The notes under the pieces were generated by a model. It searched no databases. It was not told the origin of the DNA and worked only from the letters and a program-made list of their open reading frames with translations. The position numbers were made by a program, and so were the translations under genes. Source: Candidatus Adiutrix sp. (GTDB lineage Bacteria > Desulfobacterota > Desulfarculia > Adiutricales > Adiutricaceae). From it: a DNA stretch of 53,934 nt. Position 1 is the first letter of the stretch; every line of letters begins with the position of its first letter. Of the stretch, positions 24,607 to 32,743 are shown one piece after another. Location: the NCBI GenBank assembly GCA_031263565.1, contig JAISFR010000039.1, positions 1 to 53,934 of the forward strand, given 5' to 3'.

Positions 24607-26862
24607 TTAGAAGATGGCCCGGGGCCGGGTGCCGTCCTGGGGGCCGATGACGCCTTCGCCTTCCATGTCTTCAATAATGCGGGCGGCCCGGTTGTAGCCG
24701 ATGCGCAGGTGCCGCTGGACGTGGGAGATGGTGGCTTTCTGGGTGCGGCGGACCAGTTCCACGGCCTCGTCGTATTTCTCGTCCCGCTCGCCGTCGCCCT
24801 CCCCGTCCGGCTCGGCTTCGGGCAGGGAAAGATCTTCGAGGTAGTCCGGCGGGCCCCAGTCCCGGATGTAGTCGGTCACGGTCTTGATCTCGTCGTCGGA
24901 GACATAGGCCCCGTGGAGCCGGCGGAGCTTGCCGACGCCCGGGGGCAGAAAGAGCATGTCCCCGGCCCCCAGCAGCTTTTCCGCGCCCATCTGGTCGAGG
25001 ATGGTGCGGGAGTCAATGCGCGAGGAGACCTGAAAGGAAATGCGGGTGGGCAGGTTGGCCTTGATGATGCCGGTCAGCACGTCCACCGAGGGGCGCTGGG
25101 TGGCCAAAATCAGGTGGATGCCGCAGGCCCGGGCCTTTTGGGCCAGGCGGGTGATATAGACCTCCACTTCCTTGGCGGCCACCATCATCAGGTCGGCCAA
25201 TTCGTCGATGATGATGACCAGAAAGGGCAGTTCCCTGGGCGCTTCTTCGGCCGGAGACTCAGGCCGGCCCAAGGGGGCGGGCTTCCAGGTTTTCAGTTCT
25301 TCCCTAATTTTGAAGTTGTAGTTTTCAATGTTGCGTACGCCTTTTTCCGCCAGAAGTTTGTAACGCAGATCCATTTCGGCCACCGCCCATTTGAGGCCCA
25401 AAGTGGCCTCGGAGGGATCGGAGAGCACCGGGTAGATCAGGTGCGGGATATCTTTGTAAAGGGCCAGTTCCACGCATTTGGGGTCGATCATCAGAAAGCG
25501 GACCTGATCGGGCCGGGCCTTGTATAGAATGGACATGATCATGGCCCCCAGAGCCACGCTCTTGCCGCTGCCGGTGGCCCCGGCGATCAGAAGGTGGGGC
25601 ATGCGGGCCAGATCGGCCACCACCGGCTCGCCCATGATGTCCACCCCCAGAACCAGACTTAAAATTGACGGGGAATTGCGAAAAGCCGGGCTTTCCACCA
25701 CTTCCTTGAAACTGACCAGACTGCGGCGGGGGTTGGGAATCTCCAGTCCGATGGCCGCCTTGCCCGGCAGGGGGGCCACCACCCGGATGGAGATGGCCCG
25801 CATGGCCATGGTCAGGTCGTCGGCCAGGCCGGAAACCTTGGAGATCTTGATGCCCGGAGCGGGCTGATATTCGTACATGGTGATGACCGGTCCGCCGGAG
25901 ACCTCCAGCACCCGGCCCTCCACCCCGAAGTCCCGCAGCTTGGATTCCAAAAGACGGGCATTTTCCATCAGCTCTTCCCGGCTGAGGCCTGAGGCGTGGC
26001 CGCTCTGTCCCGGCGGCGGGTCGTCCAGAAGATCGGTCTCCGGCAGTTGATAGGGACCGCCGGGCTTGCGGTCCGGGCGCCGGGGGTCGGGCGGGGGGTC
26101 GGCCTTTTTGGGTTCCGGCCGGGCCTTCTTGGGTTTTTCCACAATTCTGGGTTCCGGGGGCGGGATCAGAGCGGGTTCCTCTTCCAGCCCCAGGTTCCGG
26201 GGCTCTTCGCCCTCAAAATCGTCGGCCCCGGGCGTCTCTTCTTCCTTCGGGGCCGGCCTGGCGCGCCAGCCCCGGGCCAGGTCCAGGCAGCGGCCCCAGA
26301 GCGAATTTACGGCCATCAAGAGCCCGGCCAGCAGCATCAACGGCAGCGCCAGGACGGCGCCGCCGCGCCCCAGGAGGTTCTCGGCCCCCCGGGCCAGAAA
26401 AAGACCGAAACGCCCGCCGCTACCATAGTCCGGCCAGGGCCAGTCGGGCCAGATCAGAGCCAGGGCGGCCAGAAGAGCGAAAATGAAAAGGGCCCAACCG
26501 GCCAGACGCACCGCGCCGGCCTGGGTCAGGCCCATTTTCCGGAAAAAGATCCAGGCGGCGGCCAAAAGAGCCGGCACCGGCCAGAAGGCCAACTGGCCGA
26601 AAGACTGCACCAGGAAAGAGGAGGCGTAGGCGCCCGGGAGGCCCAGGCTGTTTTTGACTTCCCCCCCGGACCGGGCCGGCCCGAAAAGCGAAGGATCGCT
26701 CTGCTGGTGGGAAATCAGGCTGACCAGCAGCAGCACGGCCAAAAGGGCGGCCCCCACCCAGGGCCATTGGGGCGGCAACTGAAATTTTAAGGCGGCCGAC
26801 CGGCCCCCGCCCGCCCGGGATCTGTTGTGACCGCGCTTCTTGACCGCTTTTGCCCTGCCCAT
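24607..26862 (-). CDS. ftsK: FtsK/SpoIIIE DNA translocase
   Basis: 751 residues. Four hydrophobic N-terminal segments (residues about 28-185) anchor it at the septum, then a Pro/charged linker (about 200-280), then the RecA-like motor with Walker A GATGSGKSVAL near 430, FLMIDPKCVELALYKDIPHLIYPVL and VIIDELADLMM (Walker B), QRPSVDVLTGIIKANLPTRISF, and a C-terminal winged-helix gamma domain (YDEAVELVRRTQKATISHVQRHLRIGYNRAARII) that reads KOPS-like polarity sites. It clears chromosome DNA from the division septum and activates XerCD at dif. Starts three bases after the stop of the TPR/GGDEF-like gene, so they are co-transcribed. Confidence 0.96.
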   Translation of the reverse strand: MGRAKAVKKRGHNRSRAGGGRSAALKFQLPPQWPWVGAALLAVLLLVSLISHQQSDPSLFGPARSGGEVKNSLGLPGAYASSFLVQSFGQLAFWPVPALLAAAWIFFRKMGLTQAGAVRLAGWALFIFALLAALALIWPDWPWPDYGSGGRFGLFLARGAENLLGRGGAVLALPLMLLAGLLMAVNSLWGRCLDLARGWRARPAPKEEETPGADDFEGEEPRNLGLEEEPALIPPPEPRIVEKPKKARPEPKKADPPPDPRRPDRKPGGPYQLPETDLLDDPPPGQSGHASGLSREELMENARLLESKLRDFGVEGRVLEVSGGPVITMYEYQPAPGIKISKVSGLADDLTMAMRAISIRVVAPLPGKAAIGLEIPNPRRSLVSFKEVVESPAFRNSPSILSLVLGVDIMGEPVVADLARMPHLLIAGATGSGKSVALGAMIMSILYKARPDQVRFLMIDPKCVELALYKDIPHLIYPVLSDPSEATLGLKWAVAEMDLRYKLLAEKGVRNIENYNFKIREELKTWKPAPLGRPESPAEEAPRELPFLVIIIDELADLMMVAAKEVEVYITRLAQKARACGIHLILATQRPSVDVLTGIIKANLPTRISFQVSSRIDSRTILDQMGAEKLLGAGDMLFLPPGVGKLRRLHGAYVSDDEIKTVTDYIRDWGPPDYLEDLSLPEAEPDGEGDGERDEKYDEAVELVRRTQKATISHVQRHLRIGYNRAARIIEDMEGEGVIGPQDGTRPRAIF

Positions 26863-26865
26863 CTC

Positions 26866-29253
26866 TCAGCCGATCTTCTCCAGGGCCGGCCTGTAGGCCG
26901 GGTCCTGCTCCAGAGCGGCCTGAAAGTGAGCCAGGGCTTCGGTCCGGCGGCCGTTTTCCTCGGCCAGACGGCCCAGTTGATAATGTACTTCCGGGGCCCG
27001 GCTGCCGTATTCGATGGCCAGGCGCAAATGGTGCTCGGCGCCGTCGAAATCGCCCAGGGTAAAGAGCAGACGTCCGAGGCGCTGACGGTAGAGACTGTTG
27101 GTCGGGTCGATTTCCACACTGCGCTGGAAAAGGGACCTGGCCGGCTCCAGGTCATTGGCCAGGTCGACGAACAGGGCGCCCAGGGTCGACAGGGCGTAGG
27201 CGTCGTTGGGCGCGTTTTTTACCGCCTTTTTAAAGGCGTCCAGAGCGGCCGGCCGTTCATTGGTCAGCATCAGGGCCTCGCCCAGGAGGCGGAAGACCAC
27301 CGGCCGGGCCCCGGCCAGTTGGCCGGCCCGCTTCAAGGCCGGGAGGGCCCGGTCCAGGTGCCCCAGTTCCAGGGCGGTCTTGCCGAGATGAAAAAGAGTT
27401 TCAAAATTGTCCGGGGCCAGTTCGGCGGCCCGGGCCAGGGCTTTTTCGGCCTCGTCCAGGCGGCCGGCCAGGAGATGGGTATAGCCCAGGTTGTAGTGGG
27501 CCATCAGGTTTTCCGGGTCCAGCTCGATTATTTTTTCAAAAGTCTCCAGAGCTTCCTGGGAATTGCCCAGACGGCCGTGGCAGACCCCCAGGCTGTTGAG
27601 CAGATTCAGATGACCGGGCGAGACGGCCAGCCCGCGTTCATATTCGCGTAAGGCCCCGCTGAGATCACCGCCTTCAAAGAGGCGGTCCCCGCTGATATTC
27701 AGGGCCAGGGGCCCGAAAACAGCCACTTGCCCCTGACCTGAAAAAGCCGCTTCATTCAAGGCCTTGCGGCCGTCTTCCAGCATTTCTTCCGGCGAGGCGC
27801 CGCCGGGGCTGAAAACCAGGCCCAGGGAAATGGGGCCCGAGGCCCTCATTTCAGCGGCCAGCCGATGGGCGGCCGGCCCCAGTTCGGCCTGCCCGGCCCC
27901 GGGCCAGACCAGGGCCAGGGTGTCCGGCCGCCAGAGAGTCTTGATTTCCGTGGGCGGCAAGGCGGCGGCCGTTTTTTCAAGGGCAAAGGCCAGGAGCCTT
28001 TCGGCCTCTTCCCGCCCCAACATGGACTGGGTTTTCTCATAGCCGTCCAGGCGGGCCAAAAGCAGGGCCAGGGGCCGGGAACTAAAGTCGGTCAGACGCT
28101 GTAGAAATTGCGGCTTATCCGGCAAAGCGGCCAGAAAGGCCTGGTTCGGGGGGCGCAGATCGCCGGCGGCGGCTTCGGCCTCAAAATCCCGGCGGGAAAA
28201 GCTCAGACAATCGCCGGCCACCAGGCTGCGGGAGGATTTAAGGCCCGTGACCTGGGCCAGGGAATAGCTGTCAGCGGTCTCGAAGATGGTCACTTCGGCC
28301 TTGTATTCAGGTTTGTCGCTGGGGCGGGAGCGGGGGGAACTGACCAGAAAGACCTGCCCGGCGGCCGCGCCGGTGTCGCGGCCCAGGTTGAGGACCGCCC
28401 GGCCCTGCGGCAGAATTTGAACCACCTGGCCATAGCGCTCGATAAGATCCCCGAAAGCCGCGGCCACCGCTGAGGCCCGGCTCTGGCGGGCGTAGAAAAG
28501 CGCGGTGTCGGCCCGCTCCCAGAGAAGCTGGGCCTGAGACTGGAGCCGGGCCCGGTCGCCCTCTTCGCCCGAACCGGCCAGATCCCGGGGATAGCGGGCC
28601 CAGGCGGCCACCGGCCGGCTGGCGGGTTCGGCTTCCAGTTGGGCGTCCAGGGCACTTTCCATAATCAGGCGCAGTTCTTCCGGGCGGCTTTCGCAGAGAA
28701 AGGCCAGGCGCCGGGCGCTTAAGCGGGCCGGGCAGCGCGGGGCGAGATCCTCGCCGAGACGCTCGACAAAATCGGCCAGGGCCGGGCCGGGTTCGGCGGC
28801 TTCCCGAAGTTCGACCATGACCAGAAAAAGTTCCGCGGCCGAGGCGCCGTCCAGGCTAAGGGGGCGGCCGGCCGCCTGGCGGCGATGCCGCCGCAGATTC
28901 TTCAAGAGGCGCCGGGCGAAATAATCGCGGCTGTAGAGGCCGCTCTCCCGGTCGGTCAAAAGGGCCTTGCGCAGCCACATGCTCTCCAGGGCCTGGCGCA
29001 GCAGTTCGGCCAGATTTTCCGGCTCAGGTTCGGCCGGACTGATGATAAGGTAACCCAGTTCCCGGCCCCGGAAGATCAAGGGCAGAACCAGGCTCTGGTC
29101 CTCCGGCCCGCCCTCGGGGTCGGGCCAATCGGTCAGCGGCACCGGACGCAGGGAACGGCCGGGCAACAGGGCTTCCAGATTGCGGCAAAAATCAGGACCA
29201 AAGCGTTTCAAATCGGCCGGGGTCAGTCGCACGGCCTTTTTTTTTGTAAACAT
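26866..29253 (-). CDS. TPR protein with two degenerate GGDEF-like regions
   Basis: 795 residues, no transmembrane segment. Residues about 1-95 look like a small GAF/sensor-type domain; at about 100 the text TDRESGLYSRDYFARRLLKNLRRHR is the usual opening of a GGDEF domain, but the GGDEF loop is missing; a second similar region (about 375-500; PQFLQRLTDFSSRPLALLLARLDGYEKTQSMLG) has WRPDTLALVW at the loop position. Both are therefore unlikely to make cyclic-di-GMP. The last 270 residues hold about seven TPRs (for example NPENLMAHYNLGYTHLLAGRLDEAEKALARA-like units). It is directly upstream of ftsK, suggesting a scaffold or signalling role tied to division, which is inference. Confidence 0.8.
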   Translation of the reverse strand: MFTKKKAVRLTPADLKRFGPDFCRNLEALLPGRSLRPVPLTDWPDPEGGPEDQSLVLPLIFRGRELGYLIISPAEPEPENLAELLRQALESMWLRKALLTDRESGLYSRDYFARRLLKNLRRHRRQAAGRPLSLDGASAAELFLVMVELREAAEPGPALADFVERLGEDLAPRCPARLSARRLAFLCESRPEELRLIMESALDAQLEAEPASRPVAAWARYPRDLAGSGEEGDRARLQSQAQLLWERADTALFYARQSRASAVAAAFGDLIERYGQVVQILPQGRAVLNLGRDTGAAAGQVFLVSSPRSRPSDKPEYKAEVTIFETADSYSLAQVTGLKSSRSLVAGDCLSFSRRDFEAEAAAGDLRPPNQAFLAALPDKPQFLQRLTDFSSRPLALLLARLDGYEKTQSMLGREEAERLLAFALEKTAAALPPTEIKTLWRPDTLALVWPGAGQAELGPAAHRLAAEMRASGPISLGLVFSPGGASPEEMLEDGRKALNEAAFSGQGQVAVFGPLALNISGDRLFEGGDLSGALREYERGLAVSPGHLNLLNSLGVCHGRLGNSQEALETFEKIIELDPENLMAHYNLGYTHLLAGRLDEAEKALARAAELAPDNFETLFHLGKTALELGHLDRALPALKRAGQLAGARPVVFRLLGEALMLTNERPAALDAFKKAVKNAPNDAYALSTLGALFVDLANDLEPARSLFQRSVEIDPTNSLYRQRLGRLLFTLGDFDGAEHHLRLAIEYGSRAPEVHYQLGRLAEENGRRTEALAHFQAALEQDPAYRPALEKIG

Positions 29254-29290
29254 ATCCGCTAAATACCTTATTTATGTCTATCGTGAAACT

Positions 29291-29608
29291 TCAAACGCAG
29301 CCTTCAGGTTTGGGGAGGCCGGCCATTTTGCAGGCGCCTTTGCCCGGGCCGGAAGGGAAAAGGTCATATATGTATTTGAGCTTGAAACCGGTGACCTGAG
29401 AGAGAATCCGGACCATGGGGGCGATGCCGTTGTCCCGGTAATAGGCCCGGAGCATGTCGATGACCGCGTAATGATCCTCGGTCACTTCGTCGAGGTCTTC
29501 CAGTTCCCGGACATAATCGACCCACTCCGGACCCCACAGTTGGGGGTCTTCCAGAAAACCTTCTTCGGTGACCGGAAAAACGTGTCCTTGATACTCTACG
29601 CTGGGCAT
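29291..29608 (-). CDS. dsrC: DsrC-family sulfur carrier protein
   Basis: 105 residues. N-terminal EYQGHVFPVTEEGFLEDPQLW and central EVTEDHYAVIDMLRAYYRDNGIAPMVRIL are typical of DsrC/TusE. The flexible C-terminal arm carries both conserved cysteines, Cys93 (GKGACKMAGLP) and the penultimate Cys104 (GCV), with ten residues between, as in true DsrC that forms the DsrC trisulfide product of dissimilatory sulfite reductase. TusE has only the last cysteine. dsrAB are not in the window; stand-alone dsrC is common in sulfate reducers. The gene has its own excellent promoter and AGGAGGA before the ATG. Confidence 0.95.
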   Translation of the reverse strand: MPSVEYQGHVFPVTEEGFLEDPQLWGPEWVDYVRELEDLDEVTEDHYAVIDMLRAYYRDNGIAPMVRILSQVTGFKLKYIYDLFPSGPGKGACKMAGLPKPEGCV

Positions 29609-29647
29609 CAGCTGTCCTCCTCAGGGCCGCAAGTGTAATGACATATA

Positions 29648-29676
29648 ATTATAATAAATTATGCTACAAGCGTCAA
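29648..29676 (-). promoter_or_regulatory. Strong sigma70-type promoter of dsrC
   Basis: On the minus strand TTGACG (29671-29676), 17 bases, TATAAT (29648-29653), inside an AT-rich patch. Transcription would start near 29641, about 33 bases before the ATG. This is one of the best promoter matches in the window and fits high DsrC abundance. Confidence 0.8.
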
Positions 29677-29737
29677 GACTTCTGATCAGCCGGATCAGAG
29701 AAAAGCGGCTGGCCGAAATATCCGCCGCGCGCGCCAG

Positions 29738-30577
29738 TTAATAGGCCAGGTCCGACAAGTCACTGAGTTCGGCGTCGGGATTGAAAAGGTAGATACGCAG
29801 TTCCGGCCCCCGGCTGAGATTTTGATAAAGGCGCAGAAAGCCGGTGCGGGCCAGTTCCAAAAGGGCCAGAAAAGTCAGCGTCAATTCGGCCTGGCTGCGG
29901 CCGGCGGCGCAGAGATCCTCAAAGAGGCCGCTTTGGCGCTCTTTCAGACAGGTCTGGATTTCCACTATGCGCTGGGCGATGGTTTTATTTTCCACCACAA
30001 AATTGATGGTCTTCTTTTCGGCCTTTTTCTCGGCCAGACGCCGAAAGGCCTCGACCAGGTCAAAGAGCGAGGCCGGGGCCAGTTCGTCCGGCCCGCCCGC
30101 CCCGGCCTCTTCCAGGGGTCGCCCGCCCCGGACAAAGACATCGCTGCCCAAAAGCCGCCGGCGGCCGAGGGCCTCGGCCGCCCCCCGATAATCGCCCAGG
30201 CCCAGGCGCTCCAGCAGCGGGTCGATGATGGCCGACTTCAGTTCGTCGGCCGGATCGTTCTCCAGGTCGTCGCCGCCTTCCCTGGGAAGAAGCAGGCGGG
30301 ATTTTATCTGGGTGAGGGTCGCGGCCATGACCAGGAAGTCGGCCGCCAGTTCCACATTGAGGGCTTCCATCAAATCCAGATAGTCCAGATATTGGGCGGT
30401 AATCAGCGCCACCGGGATGTCGTCCAGATCGACTTCATTTTTTTTGATGAGATGCAAAAGAAGATCCAGCGGACCTTCATATATCTGAAGCTTGACCAGC
30501 AGCTCCGGCCTGATTTTCCTATCGGGGTTCAATGGCTTGAAATGTTTCGATTCCAAAGCGCCGTTTAACGCAATCAT
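29738..30577 (-). CDS. scpA: Segregation and condensation protein A
   Basis: 279 residues. N-terminal LLVKLQIYEGPLDLLLHLIKKNEVDLDDIPVALITAQYLDYL is the ScpA signature that binds the SMC neck; MAATLTQIKSRLLLPRE follows, and the C-terminal winged-helix region binds the SMC cap. It is the kleisin of the Smc-ScpAB condensin. The start overlaps the stop of a Phd-type antitoxin gene (ATGA), so translation appears coupled. scpB is not adjacent, which is unusual. No odd residue in the N-terminal helix. Confidence 0.93.
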   Translation of the reverse strand: MIALNGALESKHFKPLNPDRKIRPELLVKLQIYEGPLDLLLHLIKKNEVDLDDIPVALITAQYLDYLDLMEALNVELAADFLVMAATLTQIKSRLLLPREGGDDLENDPADELKSAIIDPLLERLGLGDYRGAAEALGRRRLLGSDVFVRGGRPLEEAGAGGPDELAPASLFDLVEAFRRLAEKKAEKKTINFVVENKTIAQRIVEIQTCLKERQSGLFEDLCAAGRSQAELTLTFLALLELARTGFLRLYQNLSRGPELRIYLFNPDAELSDLSDLAY

Positions 30578-30816
30578 CTTGCCAATTCTTCAAAAGTTCT
30601 GATGTGTTTCGCCAAAAGGCGCGAAGCCGCCGCCTCGACGCTCTCATTGTCAGCGGCCGCATCTTGACGGAACAGACCGTAATCCAGAAGGACATAGCGC
30701 GGCGCGTTGTTTTTCAGAATGATGGCCGTTCCCTTTTCGTCCACAAGGCGGGCCACCCTCGAAAAGTTCTGATTGGCTTCCGAAATAGAAACAAGGTTTT
30801 CAACGTTGATATACAT
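30574..30816 (-). CDS. Phd/YefM-type antitoxin-like protein, no toxin adjacent
   Basis: 80 residues. The N terminus YINVENLVSISEANQNFSRVARLVDEKGTAIILKNNAPRYVLLDY matches the Phd/YefM DNA-binding fold, with the usual ILKNNxPxxVLL strand. In phd-doc or yefM-yoeB operons a toxin follows immediately; here the next gene is scpA, overlapped by four bases. An orphan antitoxin retained as an autoregulator of scpA, or the remnant of a toxin-antitoxin pair, are both possible. The C-terminal helix (SVEAAASRLLAKHIRTFEEL) is where the toxin would bind. Confidence 0.85.
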   Translation of the reverse strand: MYINVENLVSISEANQNFSRVARLVDEKGTAIILKNNAPRYVLLDYGLFRQDAAADNESVEAAASRLLAKHIRTFEELAR

Positions 30817-30905
30817 TCCGAGACCTCCGCTGACAGCCTAGCACGGTTTTAGGATAAATACAACCTACCCGCAAAGAACTGTCAGCGGAAAGGATACGAA
30901 ACACT

Positions 30906-30963
30906 TTGCCTTTGCTGAACGAAAACCAACGTCGTTTGTATTTGGCAAACGAAGCAAAGGCAA
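30906..30963. repeat. Compound inverted repeat
   Basis: Outer arms TTGCCTTTGCT (30906-30916) and AGCAAAGGCAA (30953-30963); inner arms TCGTTTG (30932-30938) and CAAACGA (30946-30952). The two right arms are contiguous while the left arms are separated by 15 bases. It lies between the antitoxin and methyltransferase genes, which point away from each other. Could be a terminator-like structure, a protein-binding site or a remnant of a small mobile element. Confidence 0.6.
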
Positions 30964-31062
30964 TGGGGCAGTTTGAGCCTATAAACGAGCGGGCCAGATG
31001 GAATTAGGCTATTCCTCCCCGTTGTAAATTTTAATTATGCACAGATACTAAGCGGATCTTTT

Positions 31063-31091
31063 TTGACAAAACGCTCCATAAACTATAATAT
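31063..31091 (+). promoter_or_regulatory. Promoter of the methyltransferase/AsnB-like operon
   Basis: TTGACA at 31063-31068, then TATAATAT at 31084-31091. TATAAT is at a 15-base spacing and TAATAT at 17; the latter gives normal spacing. It is 36-60 bases before the first start codon at 31127. Confidence 0.65.
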
Positions 31092-31126
31092 TGTCCAAAA
31101 TCGGCCCCAAGGGAGATCGGCGAGCT

Positions 31127-31789
31127 ATGAAGCCCGACTGTCATGACTATTTCATCAAAGACGGCCGTCACCTCGGTCTTTACGAAGAGATGTATCTAAT
31201 CTGCCCCGACCCCTGGCGCATCGAGGAACTGGGGCCGCGCCTGGATATGCGGGCCGCCCTTCTGCTGCTGAACGGCCGGGAAAAGTCGGTCCGCCGTTTT
31301 CTGGATATAGGCGCCGGCCTGGGCCTCTTCACCAGCCTTCTGACCCAATGTTTGTGGCGGTCAAACCCGGAGGCCCGGGGCCTGGTCACCGACATCGCCC
31401 CCAGCGCCGTGGCCCGGGCCCAACAGCGCCTGGCCGATCCCCGCCTGGAATTCGCGGCCCTGGACATCCGCACCCTGGCCGACAAGCCCCGGTTCCCGCC
31501 CGAAAACTTCGATCTGCTGGTCCTGGCCCAGGTGCTTTGGGGCCTTCTGGAAGATCTGCCCCGCACCCTGGCCGCCCTGGCCGATCTGCTGCCGGCCGGC
31601 GGGCTGATGCTCATCTCCCAGCATTTTTTCCCGCCGGGGCGGCAGGCCTACGGCGCGGAAACCGTGGCCGGGCCCGAAGAGCTGATTTCCTTTTTGAAGC
31701 CGGCCGGGCTGGAAATACTGGAAACCATTGAATGCAACCGGGCCGTCAACCACCATTGGGCGGCCCTGGCCCATAAAAAAGCCTTATGA
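31127..31789 (+). CDS. Class I SAM-dependent methyltransferase
   Basis: 220 residues. Motif I is [16 protein letters not shown] (about 63-78), then [25 protein letters not shown] and [37 protein letters not shown], the standard Rossmann order for small-molecule methyltransferases. No family-specific pocket motif is recognised. First gene of a four-gene operon; its stop overlaps the next start (ATGA). The ATG at 31127 has only a weak GGCGAG before it, so an upstream TTG is not excluded, but it would lie on the promoter. Confidence 0.85.
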   Translation: MKPDCHDYFIKDGRHLGLYEEMYLICPDPWRIEELGPRLDMRAALLLLNGREKSVRRFLDIGAGLGLFTSLLTQCLWRSNPEARGLVTDIAPSAVARAQQRLADPRLEFAALDIRTLADKPRFPPENFDLLVLAQVLWGLLEDLPRTLAALADLLPAGGLMLISQHFFPPGRQAYGAETVAGPEELISFLKPAGLEILETIECNRAVNHHWAALAHKKAL

Positions 31790-32730
31790 CGAACCCGCGG
31801 TCCACCTCCCCGGCCCAGGCCCCCGGGGCCCGCTGCCGCTGGTGCCTGGTCAGCGAACTGCGCCCCGCCCTAAATCTGGGCGGCAACAACGATCTGGGCC
31901 GACCCTTCGGCCTCAGCCGCTGCCAGGCCTGCGGCGCCTGGCAGGTCAGCCCTCCGCTGTCCCCGGATATTTTGCGCGACTATTTCACGGCCCCGGCCCG
32001 CTGGCTTCCGGCCCGGGATCCCGGGGGCCGGCTGACGGACCCCAGGGCGCGGCTGGAATCGCGGCGGGCGGAATACAAAAAATACGCGGCCGCCATGGCG
32101 CCCCACCTGGAAGCCGGCGACCGGGTGCTGGACGTGGGGGCCGGCGGCGGCCTGATGCTCTCTCTTCTGCCCGGCCACCTGCGGCGCGTAGCTTTGGAAC
32201 CCAACCCCGAGGCCGCTGACGCCGCCGCTGAACGGGGCCTGGACGTGCGCCGGGAATGGGCCGAAGACGTTGATTTTCCGCCGGGGCATTTAAGCGCCCT
32301 GATTTTCAACCAGAGCCTGGACCATCTGCCCGACCCCGGCTTTTTCCTGGCCCGGGCCGTGATCTGGCTCAGGCACGGCGGACTGATGCTGATCAGCGGC
32401 CTGATCAATCCCGACTGCCTGTGCGCCAGGGTCTACGGGCCCCGCTTCCGCCTCTGGCACCCCCTCCACCAGGTCTACCCCACCCCGGAAGCCACGGTCA
32501 GGGTGCTGGAAGCCTGGGGTTTAGAGATCCTGCACTGGTGGCAGCCCTATTTTGGAACCCCTTACGGCGGCTGGCTGAAGATGCTGACGGCTTTTCCCGA
32601 AATTATGGCCCAGTCGCTGAACCCGGGCCGGGACCGGCCGTCGCCGCCCTGGCCGGGCAACACTTTCAGCCTTCTGGCCCGGAGGACCTTGCAGAGCATT
32701 CCCCTGGAAAAAATGGCCCTGGCCTATTAA
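31786..32730 (+). CDS. SAM methyltransferase with N-terminal zinc-binding cysteines
   Basis: 314 residues. The N terminus has CRWC (residues about 13-16) and CQAC (about 46-49), followed by the Pro-rich join to the methyltransferase domain. This arrangement is that of sugar C-methyltransferase-type proteins with a small zinc-binding domain. Motif I is [17 protein letters not shown] (about 111-127), then [17 protein letters not shown] and a [31 protein letters not shown] block. The late methyltransferase features are intact. Substrate unknown. Overlaps the preceding gene by four bases; the next gene follows after 13 bases. In context it probably works with the AsnB-like enzyme. Confidence 0.82.
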   Translation: MTNPRSTSPAQAPGARCRWCLVSELRPALNLGGNNDLGRPFGLSRCQACGAWQVSPPLSPDILRDYFTAPARWLPARDPGGRLTDPRARLESRRAEYKKYAAAMAPHLEAGDRVLDVGAGGGLMLSLLPGHLRRVALEPNPEAADAAAERGLDVRREWAEDVDFPPGHLSALIFNQSLDHLPDPGFFLARAVIWLRHGGLMLISGLINPDCLCARVYGPRFRLWHPLHQVYPTPEATVRVLEAWGLEILHWWQPYFGTPYGGWLKMLTAFPEIMAQSLNPGRDRPSPPWPGNTFSLLARRTLQSIPLEKMALAY

Positions 32731-32743
32731 AAAAGGAAAACTT

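Noticed and set aside
29738-30816. Complete toxin-antitoxin operon
   Set aside because: Only the antitoxin-like gene is present; the next frame is scpA, with no Doc, RelE or PIN-like toxin around.
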